Shown: positions 33,000 through 44,000 of the stretch, piece after piece
Position numbering within the stretch: the stretch's first letter is position 1
Layout of the letters: each line of letters opens with the position of its first letter
Assembly: GCA_022818135.1 (NCBI GenBank)
Contig: JAFMSR010000015.1
Location: 30,590,193-30,654,192 of the forward strand
Source: Saxidomus purpurata
Lineage: Eukaryota > Mollusca > Bivalvia > Venerida > Veneridae
DNA length: 64,000 bases
Direction of reading: 5' to 3'
Notes under the pieces: model-generated
What the model was told of the DNA's origin: nothing
Database searches by the model: none
Seen by the model: only the letters and a program-made list of their open reading frames with translations
Position numbers and translations under genes: made by a program

Positions 33000-33998
33000 C
33001 TTTACTATAGGAGTTTTATTTATCAACCTTAGCCTTATACTTACGGCAGCATTGTTTTCTGTTATACAGCATGACGTTGAATATTTCGTACATCATTCCC
33101 AGATCTACGCGCCACCACGGATTTAATTCGTTTTGAGTGTGAAAGAATGTCTCGACATTTCCATCGACCCCTAAACTCGAATAGTACAAGAAGCTGCTAC
33201 GCTCACTAGACATAAATGTTTGCTTACCCAGAGCTACGTTTTCAACTGAAAGTAAAACCTTTAATCATTAATAGTGTTATATAAGGACTTGGAGTATTGT
33301 TCTGGCAGGGTTATTGCTTTTTACAACAAGGAACATTAACATACATCATCAGGTCAAATTGTCTTTACACGAATGACCGCCTAACTAAAATGACTTTGCC
33401 TACCTATTCATCTATGATGAAAGTTTTGGTGAGGACAAAAAAAGAAAATAGATATTAGAATAGGTTCTATCTTTAAGTGTTTAAAAACTGTACACTTCCA
33501 TGCCCTTGATATGTATTCACATTGAATAGCACGAGTCTTGTTTGTCAGAATGAGCTAGTGCAAAAAAAAAACAATGACCATTTTGTTGATTGATATTTCT
33601 TTGTGTCTTATCGTAGTCCGAACAGTTAAACGATGTTGCCGTCAGGCTGCGAGACTGGCTAAACAATTACAGGGAAACCCGTAAGATTCGATGAAGAATT
33701 ACCTGATTCGCTGAAAATGTTGTTTTTAGAAATAGAAAATTCGTAAGCAACGTCTTTCGTGTGAGTTACATTTGTAGCTAAACAAGTATAGTGAAACCCG
33801 TAAGACTCGATGAAGAATTGCCTGATTTGTTGAAAATGTTGTTTTTAACAATAACAAATTCGTATTTGAAAAATCAAAGGCAACGTCTTTCGTACGAATT
33901 GGAATATTATAGGAATTCATAATAATGCTATTTAATAAAGTGTATACACATACCGTTACGGCCCCTACTTTCATCAGAGTCTGAGATATTGGTGTCTT
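31545..33998 (-). CDS. F-type lectin (fucolectin) gene, partial at 5' end
   Basis: Exons on the - strand: 33954-33998 (tentative), 33045-33245, 31755-31949 and 31545-31549; all introns are phase 1. The domain begins NVALGKQTF and contains GVDGNVETFFH, PWWRVDLG, YNRKQCCQSR, then ARYVEVALQ and HLGEVKVMALSG, then a stop. F-type lectins bind fucose through His and two Arg in the motif H-x26-R-x-D-x4-R. Here His is exactly 27 residues before the first Arg and the second Arg is 7 further, so the triad is intact, while the Asp position is Gln. The adjacent Cys pair (CC) typical of the family is present. This is probably a secreted pattern-recognition lectin. The signal peptide exon was not found. 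A truncated exon copy lies at 3490-3671. Confidence 0.8.
31755..31949 (-). CDS. F-type lectin exon (C-terminal half of domain)
   Basis: Acceptor 'gtttgcaaattgtag', donor GTATGT. Its first codon, completed from the previous exon (C|AA), gives Q so that NRKQCC continues QSRARNLTLQLGQT, providing the second ligand Arg. It ends LGEVKVMALS in phase 1. Confidence 0.9.
32350..32962. repeat. Bivalve 'gacctagtttttgacc' tandem units in lectin intron
   Basis: Degenerate ~120-150-base units with 'tgacctagttttgaccc', 'gtttcatgaaaat' and 'catcaagacac' recur four to five times. They share family and partly alignment with 4080-4400. Confidence 0.8.
32963..32999. repeat. (GACA)n microsatellite
   Basis: Nine tandem ACAG/GACA tetramers directly follow the bivalve tandem units, a frequent pairing for this repeat family. 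Confidence 0.95.
33045..33245 (-). CDS. F-type lectin exon (N-terminal half of domain)
   Basis: Acceptor 'gattaaaggttttactttcag' (- strand), donor GTAAGT. It reads from VENVALGKQTFMSS to YNRKQCC. It contains the conserved VDGN, PWWRVDLG and NR..CC motifs and the fucose-ligand His and first Arg. Phase 1 on both sides. Confidence 0.9.
33657..33900. repeat. ~119-bp direct repeat, 2 copies
   Basis: 'gaaacccgtaagattcgatg' with 'aagaattacctgatt' and 'gaaaatgttgttttta' (33674 on) recurs at 33793 with a few changes, and both end in 'caacgtctttcgt'. It lies in the putative first lectin intron. Confidence 0.85.
33954..33998 (-). CDS. Putative upstream exon of the F-type lectin (45 nt)
   Basis: Donor 'AACG|GTATGT' joins in phase 1 to the next exon, giving ...SDESRGRN-VENVALGK. 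A weak acceptor ('acaattcttcaataatag') would make a 45-nt exon with phase 1 on both sides, coding an acidic linker DTNISDSDESRGRN. The open frame extends up to 34239, so the exon may be longer. Confidence 0.4.
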
Positions 33999-36160
33999 CT
34001 ATTATTGAAGAATTGTAAAAGAGCGGATAGGTTTTCCCCGTATAAAAGCAACATACAGACCGGTTTGTTGAAAGGAGAAAATGCATGTGCCCTAGATGTG
34101 CTCGTCGTAGGTCACCAGTTGAAAAAGCCACTCTTCTTGTTTCTGTTGAGCTCTTTTTCTCTCGAACTTCTCTCTCGTTTTGATCAAGCCATTCCCATAA
34201 GAAAACAAATGTCATGCGACTGTCAGTTTGAACAGTCATTTTCCATTATGGCTTTTCCAAACGCTTACAAAACTGTATAGCTAGCCAATGTAGAGAAAGG
34301 TAGGACTACACACTATCAAACTGGAAGAAACATGCACGGCCTATAGTGCATGTCAACAATTCAACCCGACAGTACGGGGGATTACACTTGAGTCAGCTTT
34401 AAATATTTTACTCAGGTACAGCAGCTCGAAACGGAAAGTCACCAAAATGGTTACGTCAACAGATTGGGTTACATAGGTTTTATTACAGGTACATAGATAT
34501 GTTAAACCTCAATACAGTGTGGGTTTTTTTAGAATGTTCAATCTTTTATTGAATATTTTCTTTGTTTTAAGGTAATTGGAGAGTAAGTAACCTTTGTAGA
34601 ATTTGACAATACTCATGTATCCAGGTGACTGTATTATGACCGTCGGAGCCCGACTGATACAATGATGTCATTGAATGAAATATAGATTTTAAATATGACA
34701 AGTTAGAAATGTGTCGTTCTGTAACTATCAGAGCGTACACATTTCTTTCAAATGGGAAGGTTTGCTAGTATCTTTTATAGGTGGTAGACTGTGAAGATCG
34801 TCGTAGAGTATGTATGTATGGAACATTTAAGAGTCCATATTTATAGCGTTCACTTGTTTCACAGAATGAAGTGTCATCGTCCATATCCCATAGACTATCG
34901 AATAGTCACATTCATGCATCAAGTACTTATATTTTCACTTATAATTATTAACCACATAATATTATGGGCCTCTCTTTCTAAATTGTTACTTTGCGGCTAA
35001 TTTACACAACGCATGCGCATTTCACACAAAGGTCACGTTTTTTACGTCTGAGTAAATTATTAACGAGTGACGCATTACTGTTTTCCCCGGTAAATACGAA
35101 GATTGTTTAGATTTGAGAATTGAATATAAAAAATTATAATTACAACTTACTTTAATTAAATTGTTTCTTTAGTTGACATTCGTTAAACTTATTAAATGAT
35201 CAGTTACTCGGATCATCATCGGGACGGACGTAGATACTGTTATGCACATGTACTTTAAATTTTGCTTAGTTCAAGTACGCTAAAGTTTAAAAAAATTCAA
35301 TTTATTCTATAGCTTTTGTATTGGAAAAGTAGGCCATAAAGAAGACTACTGCAGTTTATACCGCAACAAGAACAAGAACAACAAAAACCTCATGGCTCGT
35401 TTATCCAAATGTCAAATACTTTCATTGTGAAATGTCAGGAGGAATTTGCAATTGTTCCGAGTCATTTTTAGGTGGTAAATACAACTTAAATCCCCCAATA
35501 AACTGGCGAAAAGTGTCTAAGTCCGTGTTGTTGCCGGTGTCGGTCATTTTGTTTTTGCTTTTGCAGACGTGAACTCGGTGTCAATGCTTGCATCGATTAG
35601 ACATCCGAATAAATTGTTAAGAAAGTAAACCGATTCATTTGTTCTGAAATCTTTATTTGGACAATATTTACTTTACACAAGAAAAATATTTTTCTTATTT
35701 AGTTGAAATACACGCAGTATCGACAATGTGTAGCCAATGTAAACAACAACAATACCCACTTTAATAAATGAAAAAGTAGCCCGTCATGAATATTAATGAA
35801 GACCTATAAATACATACCTCCTTCGTCGTGTTATGAAAAGCGGGCGCTAGGGCAGAAATAACTAATCAGAAAAGAGATGTTGTGTATAATGACTGCAAGT
35901 TGTAATTATACATGTACCTATAAATGTAATTGATTTTCCTCATTTTGCAATTCATGGAAGTTGTATTTGTTTGTATTTTTCGCACTTCACTTGAGAGTTT
36001 TGACGGCGAAGACATTTTTATGTCTGAGTAAATTATTTTTGAGTAGCACATTTCTGTGTTTTCCAGATCCCGATATCCCCTAGTCCCGAGTTCAGAACTA
36101 ACAGCAGAATCAAAATTTTCTAAACGACGAATCATTTGGACTGCAACATATATTTCACTA
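33999..36160. other. Intergenic; no gene supported
   Basis: Overlapping open frames on both strands at 33928-34280 have no family signature. A ~50-base word ('tctgagtaaattatt' to 'tgttttcc') occurs at 35047 and again at 36021, an imperfect direct repeat ~975 bases apart. CRE-like or TATA elements were not confidently placed. Confidence 0.35.
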
Positions 36161-36164
36161 CCTT

Positions 36165-36670
36165 AACAAATATCTCTGAAAAAGAAATACTTGTTAAAAT
36201 AAAAAAGATATCTCTCGAATTTAGATAGGTAACTCTCGAAGTTATAGAGATTTCTTTCTAATCATTAGAAATGTTTCTGTTTCAATGAGAGATATCTTTA
36301 TGATGGCCGTTAAAATGTATATCTTTTCATAAGAAATATATTTTTTTATTTACAAAGAGATATCTGCAAAATTCAGAGATATCTTTCAAATAGTACGATA
36401 TTTTTGCGATAGGTAAATCTCTTAAACCGAAAGAATAACATCATTTGAGAGATATCTTTCTTTTTTCGGAGATATGTATCTCAAAGTGACAAAAATGTCT
36501 TCCAAAGTTACATGTATGTCTTTTACAGTAACCGAGATATCTCTGTAGGTAAAAGAGATATTACTTTTGGAAGATATATTATTATGCAATATGGATTTAT
36601 TTGGAACTAAAAGAGATATCTCTTAAAAGACAAGAAACATATTTCAAAATTTATTTGTGACAGATATCTG
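36165..36670. repeat. Field of GAGATATCTC palindromes
   Basis: At least ten exact or near copies of the self-complementary decamer GAGATATCTC (for example 36209, 36286, 36358, 36381, 36449, 36470, 36536, 36614, 36661) are spaced irregularly by ~20-70 bases. Further copies at 37034 and 37264 flank a 350-base interruption. Spacers are AT-rich and not obviously repeated. Confidence 0.8.
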
Positions 36671-36689
36671 TCAAAGTAACAAACACACA

Positions 36690-37020
36690 ATAACTGAAGC
36701 CCTTATCTTTGTTTTGGATCCATCAGACAGCTAATCTTATTATCTGCTTTCCTCGTAATTCAAAAATGGCGGAGAATATTTTGCATTTAGCCACATATTA
36801 GAAACATTTAATGTTTAAAAATACAAAATTGAATAAATACTTTCGTTTTTTTGTTTTTTGTTTCGTTTTTAATGAACCTGTCTCCACGAGTGCTTCGTAA
36901 ACCAATGTTCCTAACAATTCACTCCGGACCATAATTCGAAAGTATCACGTGACGGCTTTTATTCATGGTCTCCCAAACGCTCGCGTGAGGGAGTTTTAGT
37001 ATGGCCATAAAATAAAATTT
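36690..37020. repeat. Interrupting segment with weak palindrome P7
   Basis: Contains AAAATGGCGG (36766, YY1-like), ATCACGTGAC (36945) and a weak palindrome, 'tttattcatgg..CTCCC' against 'GGGAG..atggccataaaat' (36958-37012), with a CGCTCGCG core. It resembles the other palindrome-plus-promoter-motif elements, but its arms are poorly matched. Confidence 0.4.
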
Positions 37021-37309
37021 ATTGTACCGTATGAGAGATATCTCTCATTTTTCTTCTAAATCTTTTACAATAACCTTTAATAATACATTAGTGTAGTATA
37101 GGATTGAAGAAACAAACTATAGATTTCCGAAAATAGAGATGCATGGCCATTGCATGACATCAGGTTGCGTACGCAAATAAGCAAATCAAGGTGTGCAAGA
37201 ATGGCCGAAACACAAAGAAGGCCGAAACGACTGTAAACTAATTTCCAGGGACATCTTTTTTAGGAGATATCTCTTTGAAATCAGATAGATATATCTTTAT
37301 TATTCAATA

Positions 37310-38700
37310 GTAATTTGAACAGTGAATAAATGGGTACAGCATTATATACCTGTGTATTTGCGTGTGTAAGATGTATTAAATAATCTTAATGCATTTAAAG
37401 ATGGTACCTGTATTAAAATTGGGGTAAATATAAATTTTCAAAATTATTTGTATTATCGATATCTGTTTGCGACAAAATAACTATATCATACGGTACGGTA
37501 CACACAATATTTGTCAGACAATCACGTATTTTTCTTCATACAAAGCCTCCTCTAAAACTAAGTTGATTGAATTTGGCATGGGTGTTTGTTGGATGGTCCT
37601 CTATCAACTTTGTAAAAATAATTAAAAACCTTGCAAAACTACGGTTACTGTGGCAACCATGGGAAAACGTTGAAAATGTTGCCAAAACCGTTCAATAAAT
37701 TGAGCTTATTTGGTAATATTGTTTAGTGATCATGTCTCTAGGATGGGTAACTTAATTTACAAAACCTTTAATTAGAAAAGCGTTTAGAAACCATTTAGAA
37801 ATTATTGACTCGATTTACTAATAATTTCACAGTAATGTTCCTTGGTGAAAAAACCTTGACTTCAAAAGGTGGGGCAAGTTTTCCCATTCTTTTACTATGG
37901 CAACTGCTTAATAAAGCCTGTCGGAGAACAGCAACCTTTCTCATGCCAATGATATGAGAACTAGGACCATATCTACTTTATATCTCTATATGGTTACTGT
38001 CGGTCAGATTTTCTTTAAATTTCACAGGAATATTTCAATTGCTACTTTAAACTACAACTGCTCAAGATATGTTGAAAAACTTGTCCTTTGGAGGCAATGG
38101 CTCATTATTCCATTATGAATAGTGTAACGTAAAACTAAATATATGATAAAAAAAATCTTATCTTCAGAATTTTGAAATTATTTCCCTAAAATTGAGATGT
38201 TGATTCATCTAAATGTGCTGCAATTTTCTAAATATGTAGGAAATATAGCAAGACTTCCGTACATAAACCAGTTTGTCAAGTGAGTTTATACTGTGAGTCA
38301 AAATGACTTTATTTTTCGAAATACGACAACAAAGTTACCTTAAAGGTACCAACAAAAATAGTTTTATACGTTGTAATAATGGGCAACAAACTTCTCGAAA
38401 TGTTTTAAAACATTACAAATATCAATAACATCATAACAATCGTTTACCATGTACCATTTCATATAATGGCAAAAACAACAGACGATAAATGTGTTGTATT
38501 AAACGCTTTAAATAAACATTTCTGTAACGTTTCAAGTTAAATACAAAACATGCACAGTATTTCTATAAACCAAAACAAATATAAGATGTAAAGTTATAAA
38601 ATTCTTATTTCTCAATAACGCACATAACTATTTATGAAGTCAATAGAATAGTAAACAATTCGAATTAAAATAAATCTGCAGGATAAGATGGCATAGGCCA
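37310..38700. repeat. Bivalve dispersed repeat and AT-rich spacer
   Basis: Positions 37540-38110 hold degenerate units ('aaactaagttgattgaattt', 'tggtcctctatcaactttgt', 'actgtggcaaccatggg') of a type repeated within bivalve introns. The rest is AT-rich with no gene. Confidence 0.5.
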
Positions 38701-38814
38701 AAAACTATTGAAATACTATGGAGACAACATCATACTACCGATTAAGAATGCATATATCAAAGTATTTTCGCTTTCTCACTTAAAGAAGCATGTTTTGTTC
38801 TCCTATTCAAAGAA

Positions 38815-39245
38815 ACTGACAAAAGAGATCTTAAAAATTACAGGCCAATCTCCATTTTACCAACTACGCAATTTCAGAAAAACATCTGATATTATTCATG
38901 AAAATCAATTCCTGCCAAAGAGCTCTTATTTATTTGATTGACACAGTGCTCAAAGGTATAGACTCCAGCGAGTATCTTGTAGCTTTATTTTTGGACCTAC
39001 GTAAAGCGTTTGTTTTGACCACAATATTTTATTACAAAAGTTAAATTACACCTTACAATTGAAAACATATCTATTGAAATTATCTATGTACAAACATTCC
39101 TCGGTGTCCATGTGGATAGCACACTTTCATGGAAAGAGTAGGTGAATAAAAGATCGTTAAAATCAATTCCAAATTTGCCATATTTAGAAGAATTAAATAT
39201 AATTTTTCTGATGAAACGAAATTTGTGTTCTACTAATTATACATT
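38815..39245 (+). pseudogene. Degenerate LINE reverse transcriptase relic
   Basis: Three frames together give DLKNYRPISILPT, EYLVALFLDLRKAF, DHNILLQKL (reverse transcriptase motifs 1-3, including the catalytic first Asp in LDLRKAF) and, after an internal deletion, FLGVHVDSTLSWKE, then SKFAIFRRIKYNF. The central catalytic 'Y-x-D-D' block is deleted. Multiple frameshifts show a dead 5'- and 3'-truncated copy. Confidence 0.8.
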
Positions 39246-39392
39246 TTGTCTGTAATTACTGTTGTTTGGTGTACAAAATTTAATAATACCAGAATCACAA
39301 TAACAGGACACCATTGAACACATTAGATTAATGAACGGACAAAACTAGCGCATAAAAAACACCATGCTCGCTAAACTATTCGAATAGTATAT

Positions 39393-39530
39393 GTTATTTG
39401 GTTTTTGAAGTGGTATATGGGGATATATTACCCGCCTAAACCTATATTACCCGAGCCGTTAGGCGAGGGTAATATTATGTCAAGGCAGGTAATATATCCC
39501 CATATATCACATCAAAAAACCAATAACAAT
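39393..39530. repeat. Long imperfect palindrome P6 (~138 bp)
   Basis: 'gttatttggtttttgaagtg' plus 'atatggggatatattacc' pairs with 'ggtaatatatccccatat' plus 'cacatcaaaaaaccaataac'. An inner arm pairs 'atattaccc' with 'gggtaatat'. The core reads GAGCCGTTAGGCGAG. It abuts the next inverted-repeat body. Confidence 0.9.
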
Positions 39531-39838
39531 TTTATTACCCTTCCCTGTCTCAAATATTAAAATATTCCGTTTATGTTTTATTTATTTAACGACTGAACGT
39601 AACCAGACGTTCAAATCCCCTTATGATACCTCAATGTCACTGCGTGACGTCACAAATCAGCACGGACTTATACATTGGCGTAGTGTACGTGGCGAACAAG
39701 CTCAAGTTCAGCATGGGGTACAGTAACGGGGTTATGTCAAGTGTATATTACCGGCTTGCCCGTAAATATCAAAATCTATAAACGGATCGTTGACCAATCA
39801 GAAGACCGCAAATTTCATGGAAGGGTAATAAAATTAAA
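39529..39838. mobile_element. TIR-bounded body following palindrome P6
   Basis: ATTTTATTACCCTTCC at 39529 recurs inverted as 'ggaagggtaataaaat' ending ~39836. Inside are GCGTGACGTCAC (39642-39653, CRE) and GACCAATCAG (39792-39801, CCAAT box). No reading frame of note is present. This is the third example of palindrome followed by inverted-repeat body with promoter-like motifs. Confidence 0.65.
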
Positions 39839-39982
39839 TGTTACACTGCACTTGTTGTATATAAAGCCACAAAAACATTTTATGTTACTTTTTAACTTTT
39901 TCCAGCAATGAAATCTACAAGCTAAGATCCATAAATTACAATAACCTGTCTTTACCTAAACATAAAACCAATGTAACATTGC

Positions 39983-40414
39983 TTAAAGTGGAATTATGTA
40001 CATTTTTTTTCAAGCAAAAATCATGCTGAAATAGGTGTGTGTAAAAAGGGTAGAGGAAATAATAGCTTTTTACCCAATACAACAAACTCTTCCTGCTACC
40101 AGTACGAAATAATAACTTTCCAAATATTATTTTCCTATTTTGACTTGGAGAGTCAATTTAAGAAATAAACAACTGCATGCAGGAGTTGCTTCCCTTCCAC
40201 TGCCGAAATCTCTACCGGCAACAACACTAATAACACAAGGGATATCAATTATTATTTTATTAGTCCATTTTTTTATTTCTAAAGCACAAACTTCAAATAC
40301 TTATGCGGCATTATCATTAGTTGAATACATTTAAATGCACAGCCACCGAAAATTGCTTTTATAAAACTGTCACCAAAAATACACTATGTGCTGTAAGATG
40401 CGCATAATGTCACA
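39983..40414 (+). mobile_element. TTAA-flanked MITE, copy 2
   Basis: Starts TTAAAGTGGAATTATG and ends 'gcgcataatgtcac', with the same body as 22452-22864 in the same orientation ('agaggaaataatagcttttt', 'aactctt.c.gctaccagta', 'tgcaggagttgcttccctt'). The right TTAA is lost or eroded, consistent with an older or damaged copy. The frame 40140-40334 is not a gene. Confidence 0.75.
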
Positions 40415-40778
40415 AAGAAATATAAATTTTATTTGTTACATAATAAAAACTAATAAATTTACAATGACACATTCAGTTTATAATGAGGTTAATTTGTAAA
40501 TATATTATATTATGTGATACTTTTTATTTTTCACTGGGTGTTTGTCAACTATAAGCGATAGACATAGTACATGAAAACTTAAGTCATAAAATATATACTT
40601 TATAATTTGTATACGTTTTGTATAAAAACAAGTATGCTATCAGGTTGTGTACAACGGTGAGAATGTGCGCATGCGCATGTGAGCATTTTTGTGAGCGTAT
40701 ATATTTGCATGAGTGTTTGTAATTCATGGATAGTGAAATATTTACAAATTTGTATTAATGTCTATTTGTGTTATTACT
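40415..40778. other. 3' flank of the PGRP gene; no gene seen
   Basis: AT-rich with a TTATTATTA patch (40804-40816 nearby). A short stretch, 'gctatcaggttgtgtacaacg' (40636), resembles a family strand by chance only; see rejected items. Confidence 0.35.
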
Positions 40779-40784
40779 TTTATT
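40779..40784 (-). terminator. Candidate polyadenylation signal of PGRP (AATAAA)
   Basis: AATAAA on the - strand, ~80 bases after the PGRP stop codon, within a plausible 3' UTR length. No cDNA evidence is available. Confidence 0.5.
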
Positions 40785-40864
40785 AGCATTATCATTAATA
40801 CTCGTCTTATTATTATTGTTAAACTATAAGCAAATATTTTTCATCGATAAGAATACAAAGATAT

Positions 40865-41022
40865 TCAGGGATGGCCGTAACTGTAGTGTGGCCAGGTTTG
40901 AATCTCAGCGTAGAGGGCATCTCCTGGGCTGTCAGTACTACGAGCGTCCCTATGACCATACAGTTTGTAGTCATTAGCAATTTTCCCCAGCTCTACACCG
41001 CAAGCAATCAAGTTCTTTAGCG
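40865..41022 (-). CDS. PGRP exon 4 (domain C-terminal part)
   Basis: Acceptor 'cgatatttcag'. It reads ALKNLIACGVELGKIANDYK then LYGHRDARSTDSPGDALYAE and ends WPHYSYGHP and a TGA stop. It carries the zinc-ligand His and the Cys-to-Ser change. Confidence 0.95.
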
Positions 41023-44000
41023 CTGAAATATCGAAATAAATTTAAACATCTCATTATAAGTAATTGTAAATCTGTAAGCAATATTACTTTAAAAAGCAAG
41101 CTCTGTTAGATTTGTTGAATTTGTGGAGACCGAGAAAGTTTAAGACATAGTGGAAACGAAACGAAATGAGTTATACTGAACCAACGCTAACTTGTCCATA
41201 AGCCTTAACATGTAGATATCTAAGATATGAACAATATAAATACATGTATGAGACCGTTTCTATCAGAAAACTTTCACTCATCAGTTTTTGCAATAAGCCT
41301 GTTTACCTCTCAAAGCCTTTGAGTTTGGAAGACTATATCCATAATTTCCTATCAGAGCTGCTGCAAATGCCTTGTGGTTGTAACCCAAAGTATGAGCTCC
41401 AACACGGGACCAGCCACGACCCTCATATACATTTCCGTCTTCACCTACTAGGAAACTGTATCCAATATCGCTCCAACCTAAACACGGAAAGATTTTACCA
41501 TGATTACTGAAATCAATAATGTTAAGTAGACTGCAAGGGAAAACAGTTCAAGACTAGATCTAATACTGATTATGATTCATGCCCCAACTCCGCCAGGACA
41601 ACGCTTTAGAAGGAACATTGTCCAGTCTCAACTTAATGCTTTACAGAAATATGATTTCAAGACACTGACCGTTAAATTGAGACGTTATTTCTCCCGACAA
41701 CGGACAACGTAGCAACACCATTTGGATGTGAAAATCTGCACAAACAGATTTGCAGACAAAAACGTATTTTTCATTTTCGAATAAGGTATGAAGATACATG
41801 TCAAGGGAAACATCGACCTAATATTACGACAATATCTTTACGTATCCCCAACCCCCGTAAAAAAACAACAACAAAACAAGAGCTGTCACTCGCAAGTACC
41901 CCCAAAATGGTGAAGCTTGAATACTGTATTTAGTTTGGTATAAAATCATTGTTTATCGAAGCAAGGCGATTTGAGAGAAAATGTAGCTGTGGCAAGAAAA
42001 TGTATCAAAAAGGGGTTTAATACAAATAGAGACCGTAGAGGTATGGTTCTTGTACACTGCACTTTCTGTCAGTGTGTGCTACATGTATTACATTTGTAAT
42101 GTATGCAGTTTCAAGTAATTCTCTGTAATACCTTTGCATTTCTGCTGCGGACAAGAAACTTCAATCAAGGAAAAAAGTTGAAACAAAAGGCAATATATAA
42201 TTATGGTTCTTGGGCACTGCACTTTCCCATTTATATCCTCTCTCATTTTGTGTAATGATATGCTATGGACAAGCAAATGTAGAAAAGAGGGGTAATTAAA
42301 AAGTAGGCAAGGTAAAGTTATGATCCTTGGGCACTGTACTTTCCATTAATGTCCCCTCTTACTGTATGCCATATGAATTAATTTCCTTCAGTTCTTTAAG
42401 CGTTATGCTCTGGACAAGGACATTTTACAAAGGGGGACAATTGAAAATTAAGCAGAGTTATGGTTCTTTCACACTGCATTTACCCTCAGTGCGCTCTACC
42501 AAAATATAGAAATTCCCTTGATACGTTTGCAGTTATGTTCCGGACAAGACAATTCAATAAAGGGAAATAATTTTTAAAACAGAAGGCAATAGAGCTTTAT
42601 GATTCTAGGGTATCACACCTTTCCTTAATGTCCTCTCCCATTGTGTGCAATTTTAACGAATTTTCATTTGTACTTTAAGAGTAATACTCCGGATAAGAAA
42701 ATGTAAAATGTATCAAAAGGGGATAGTTCAAAGATTAGACAATGTATAGTTATGGTTCGTTTACATTGCACTTCCTCCCATTGTGCTCTATAACTGTATG
42801 AAGCTTCAAGTAATTCCTATCAATACACGGAGTTCAGCTGCGGACAAAGAAGTGAGGACGGACGGACATGCAAGTCGATATCTGTATGCCGCCCGAAGTT
42901 CTTCCCGGGGCATAAAAAGTAAGGATACACACCTTTACTATTCATGTGATAGTTCTGTATTGCCCTTACTCTTGAAGAACATTCCATTTCTGATTGGCAT
43001 GAGCGAGCACCAGTATGATGAATGAAAAACAGGTGCACAGGTGTTGGCATGTTAGACACGGATCTTGGGGGCCGTGCATTCCATTGACTCCGGGATAAGA
43101 TATTGACATTGGAACACCCATCTCTTCCTGTCATGTCGTTGTTTATGCAATATATTATTCATTTATAATAATGGTACATGTACACATGAAATTCATATTA
43201 CTTAAACGGTAGATGTAGATATATATAAATACACGCAGAATATTATCGTTTACTACATTTCAGTGATTTGAAACCAAATCTCTTTTTAGACAAAGGACTG
43301 AACAGCAAGAGAAGACTGACTGAGAACGCTACTTTTCGTTATTGAACGGAACAAGTAAAATATAAACTGTTGTTATAAGATTTTTAATGATACTGAGTTT
43401 TCTTAATTTGTCAGGAAGAAAATGATACACATAAATTTTGAAAACCTGGTCAGAATTTAAACTAAACATTATTTATATTTAAGCGTTTAAGGTCCTGCGA
43501 ATACATTGTGTATACAATAGTGAATTTACGGAAAGGATACTGATACAAAATTAATGTTTTTTTCATGTTTTGTTTATATCACATTTTGTAGCTCAAGGTG
43601 AGATATTTGTAACGCTTGATTCACGTCGTCTGTCATTTGTCTGTCCACACTTTACATTGTTTATGAAAAGGAGGCTGCATTTTTCACTTGATCTGAATGA
43701 AACTAGATAAGAATGACTGTCTTGATAAAATGTAGGTCGAGTTCCAACATTGGTCTCCTCGGATTAAAAACTGGTTCACTAAGTCAAATCTAAAACACCT
43801 TGTGTTTGTAATAGAGGTTGCATTTTTCATTGGATATTCATGAATCTTGGTCAGAATGGCTGTCTTAATAAAATAGAATATGAGTTATTACAAGTCGTCA
43901 GGGCAAAAAAGCATTTTGTATGAAATCATTAGGGTCACATTTACAGCCAATTTATCATGTAAGTTTGTCGGAATATTTGTCTTAATGATTTCTAAGTCAA

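Noticed and set aside
33928..34280. Opposed ~90-100 codon frames upstream of the lectin gene
   Set aside because: No recognisable domain. Only the 45-base stretch next to a good donor is kept as a tentative lectin exon.
40630..40665. A short stretch reading like a macroglobulin-family strand (CYQVVYNG) that could be a downstream CD109-like exon
   Set aside because: No convincing acceptor, too short, and no neighbouring exon; likely chance.
41244..41510. 88-codon + strand frame
   Set aside because: Exact antisense shadow of PGRP exon 3.
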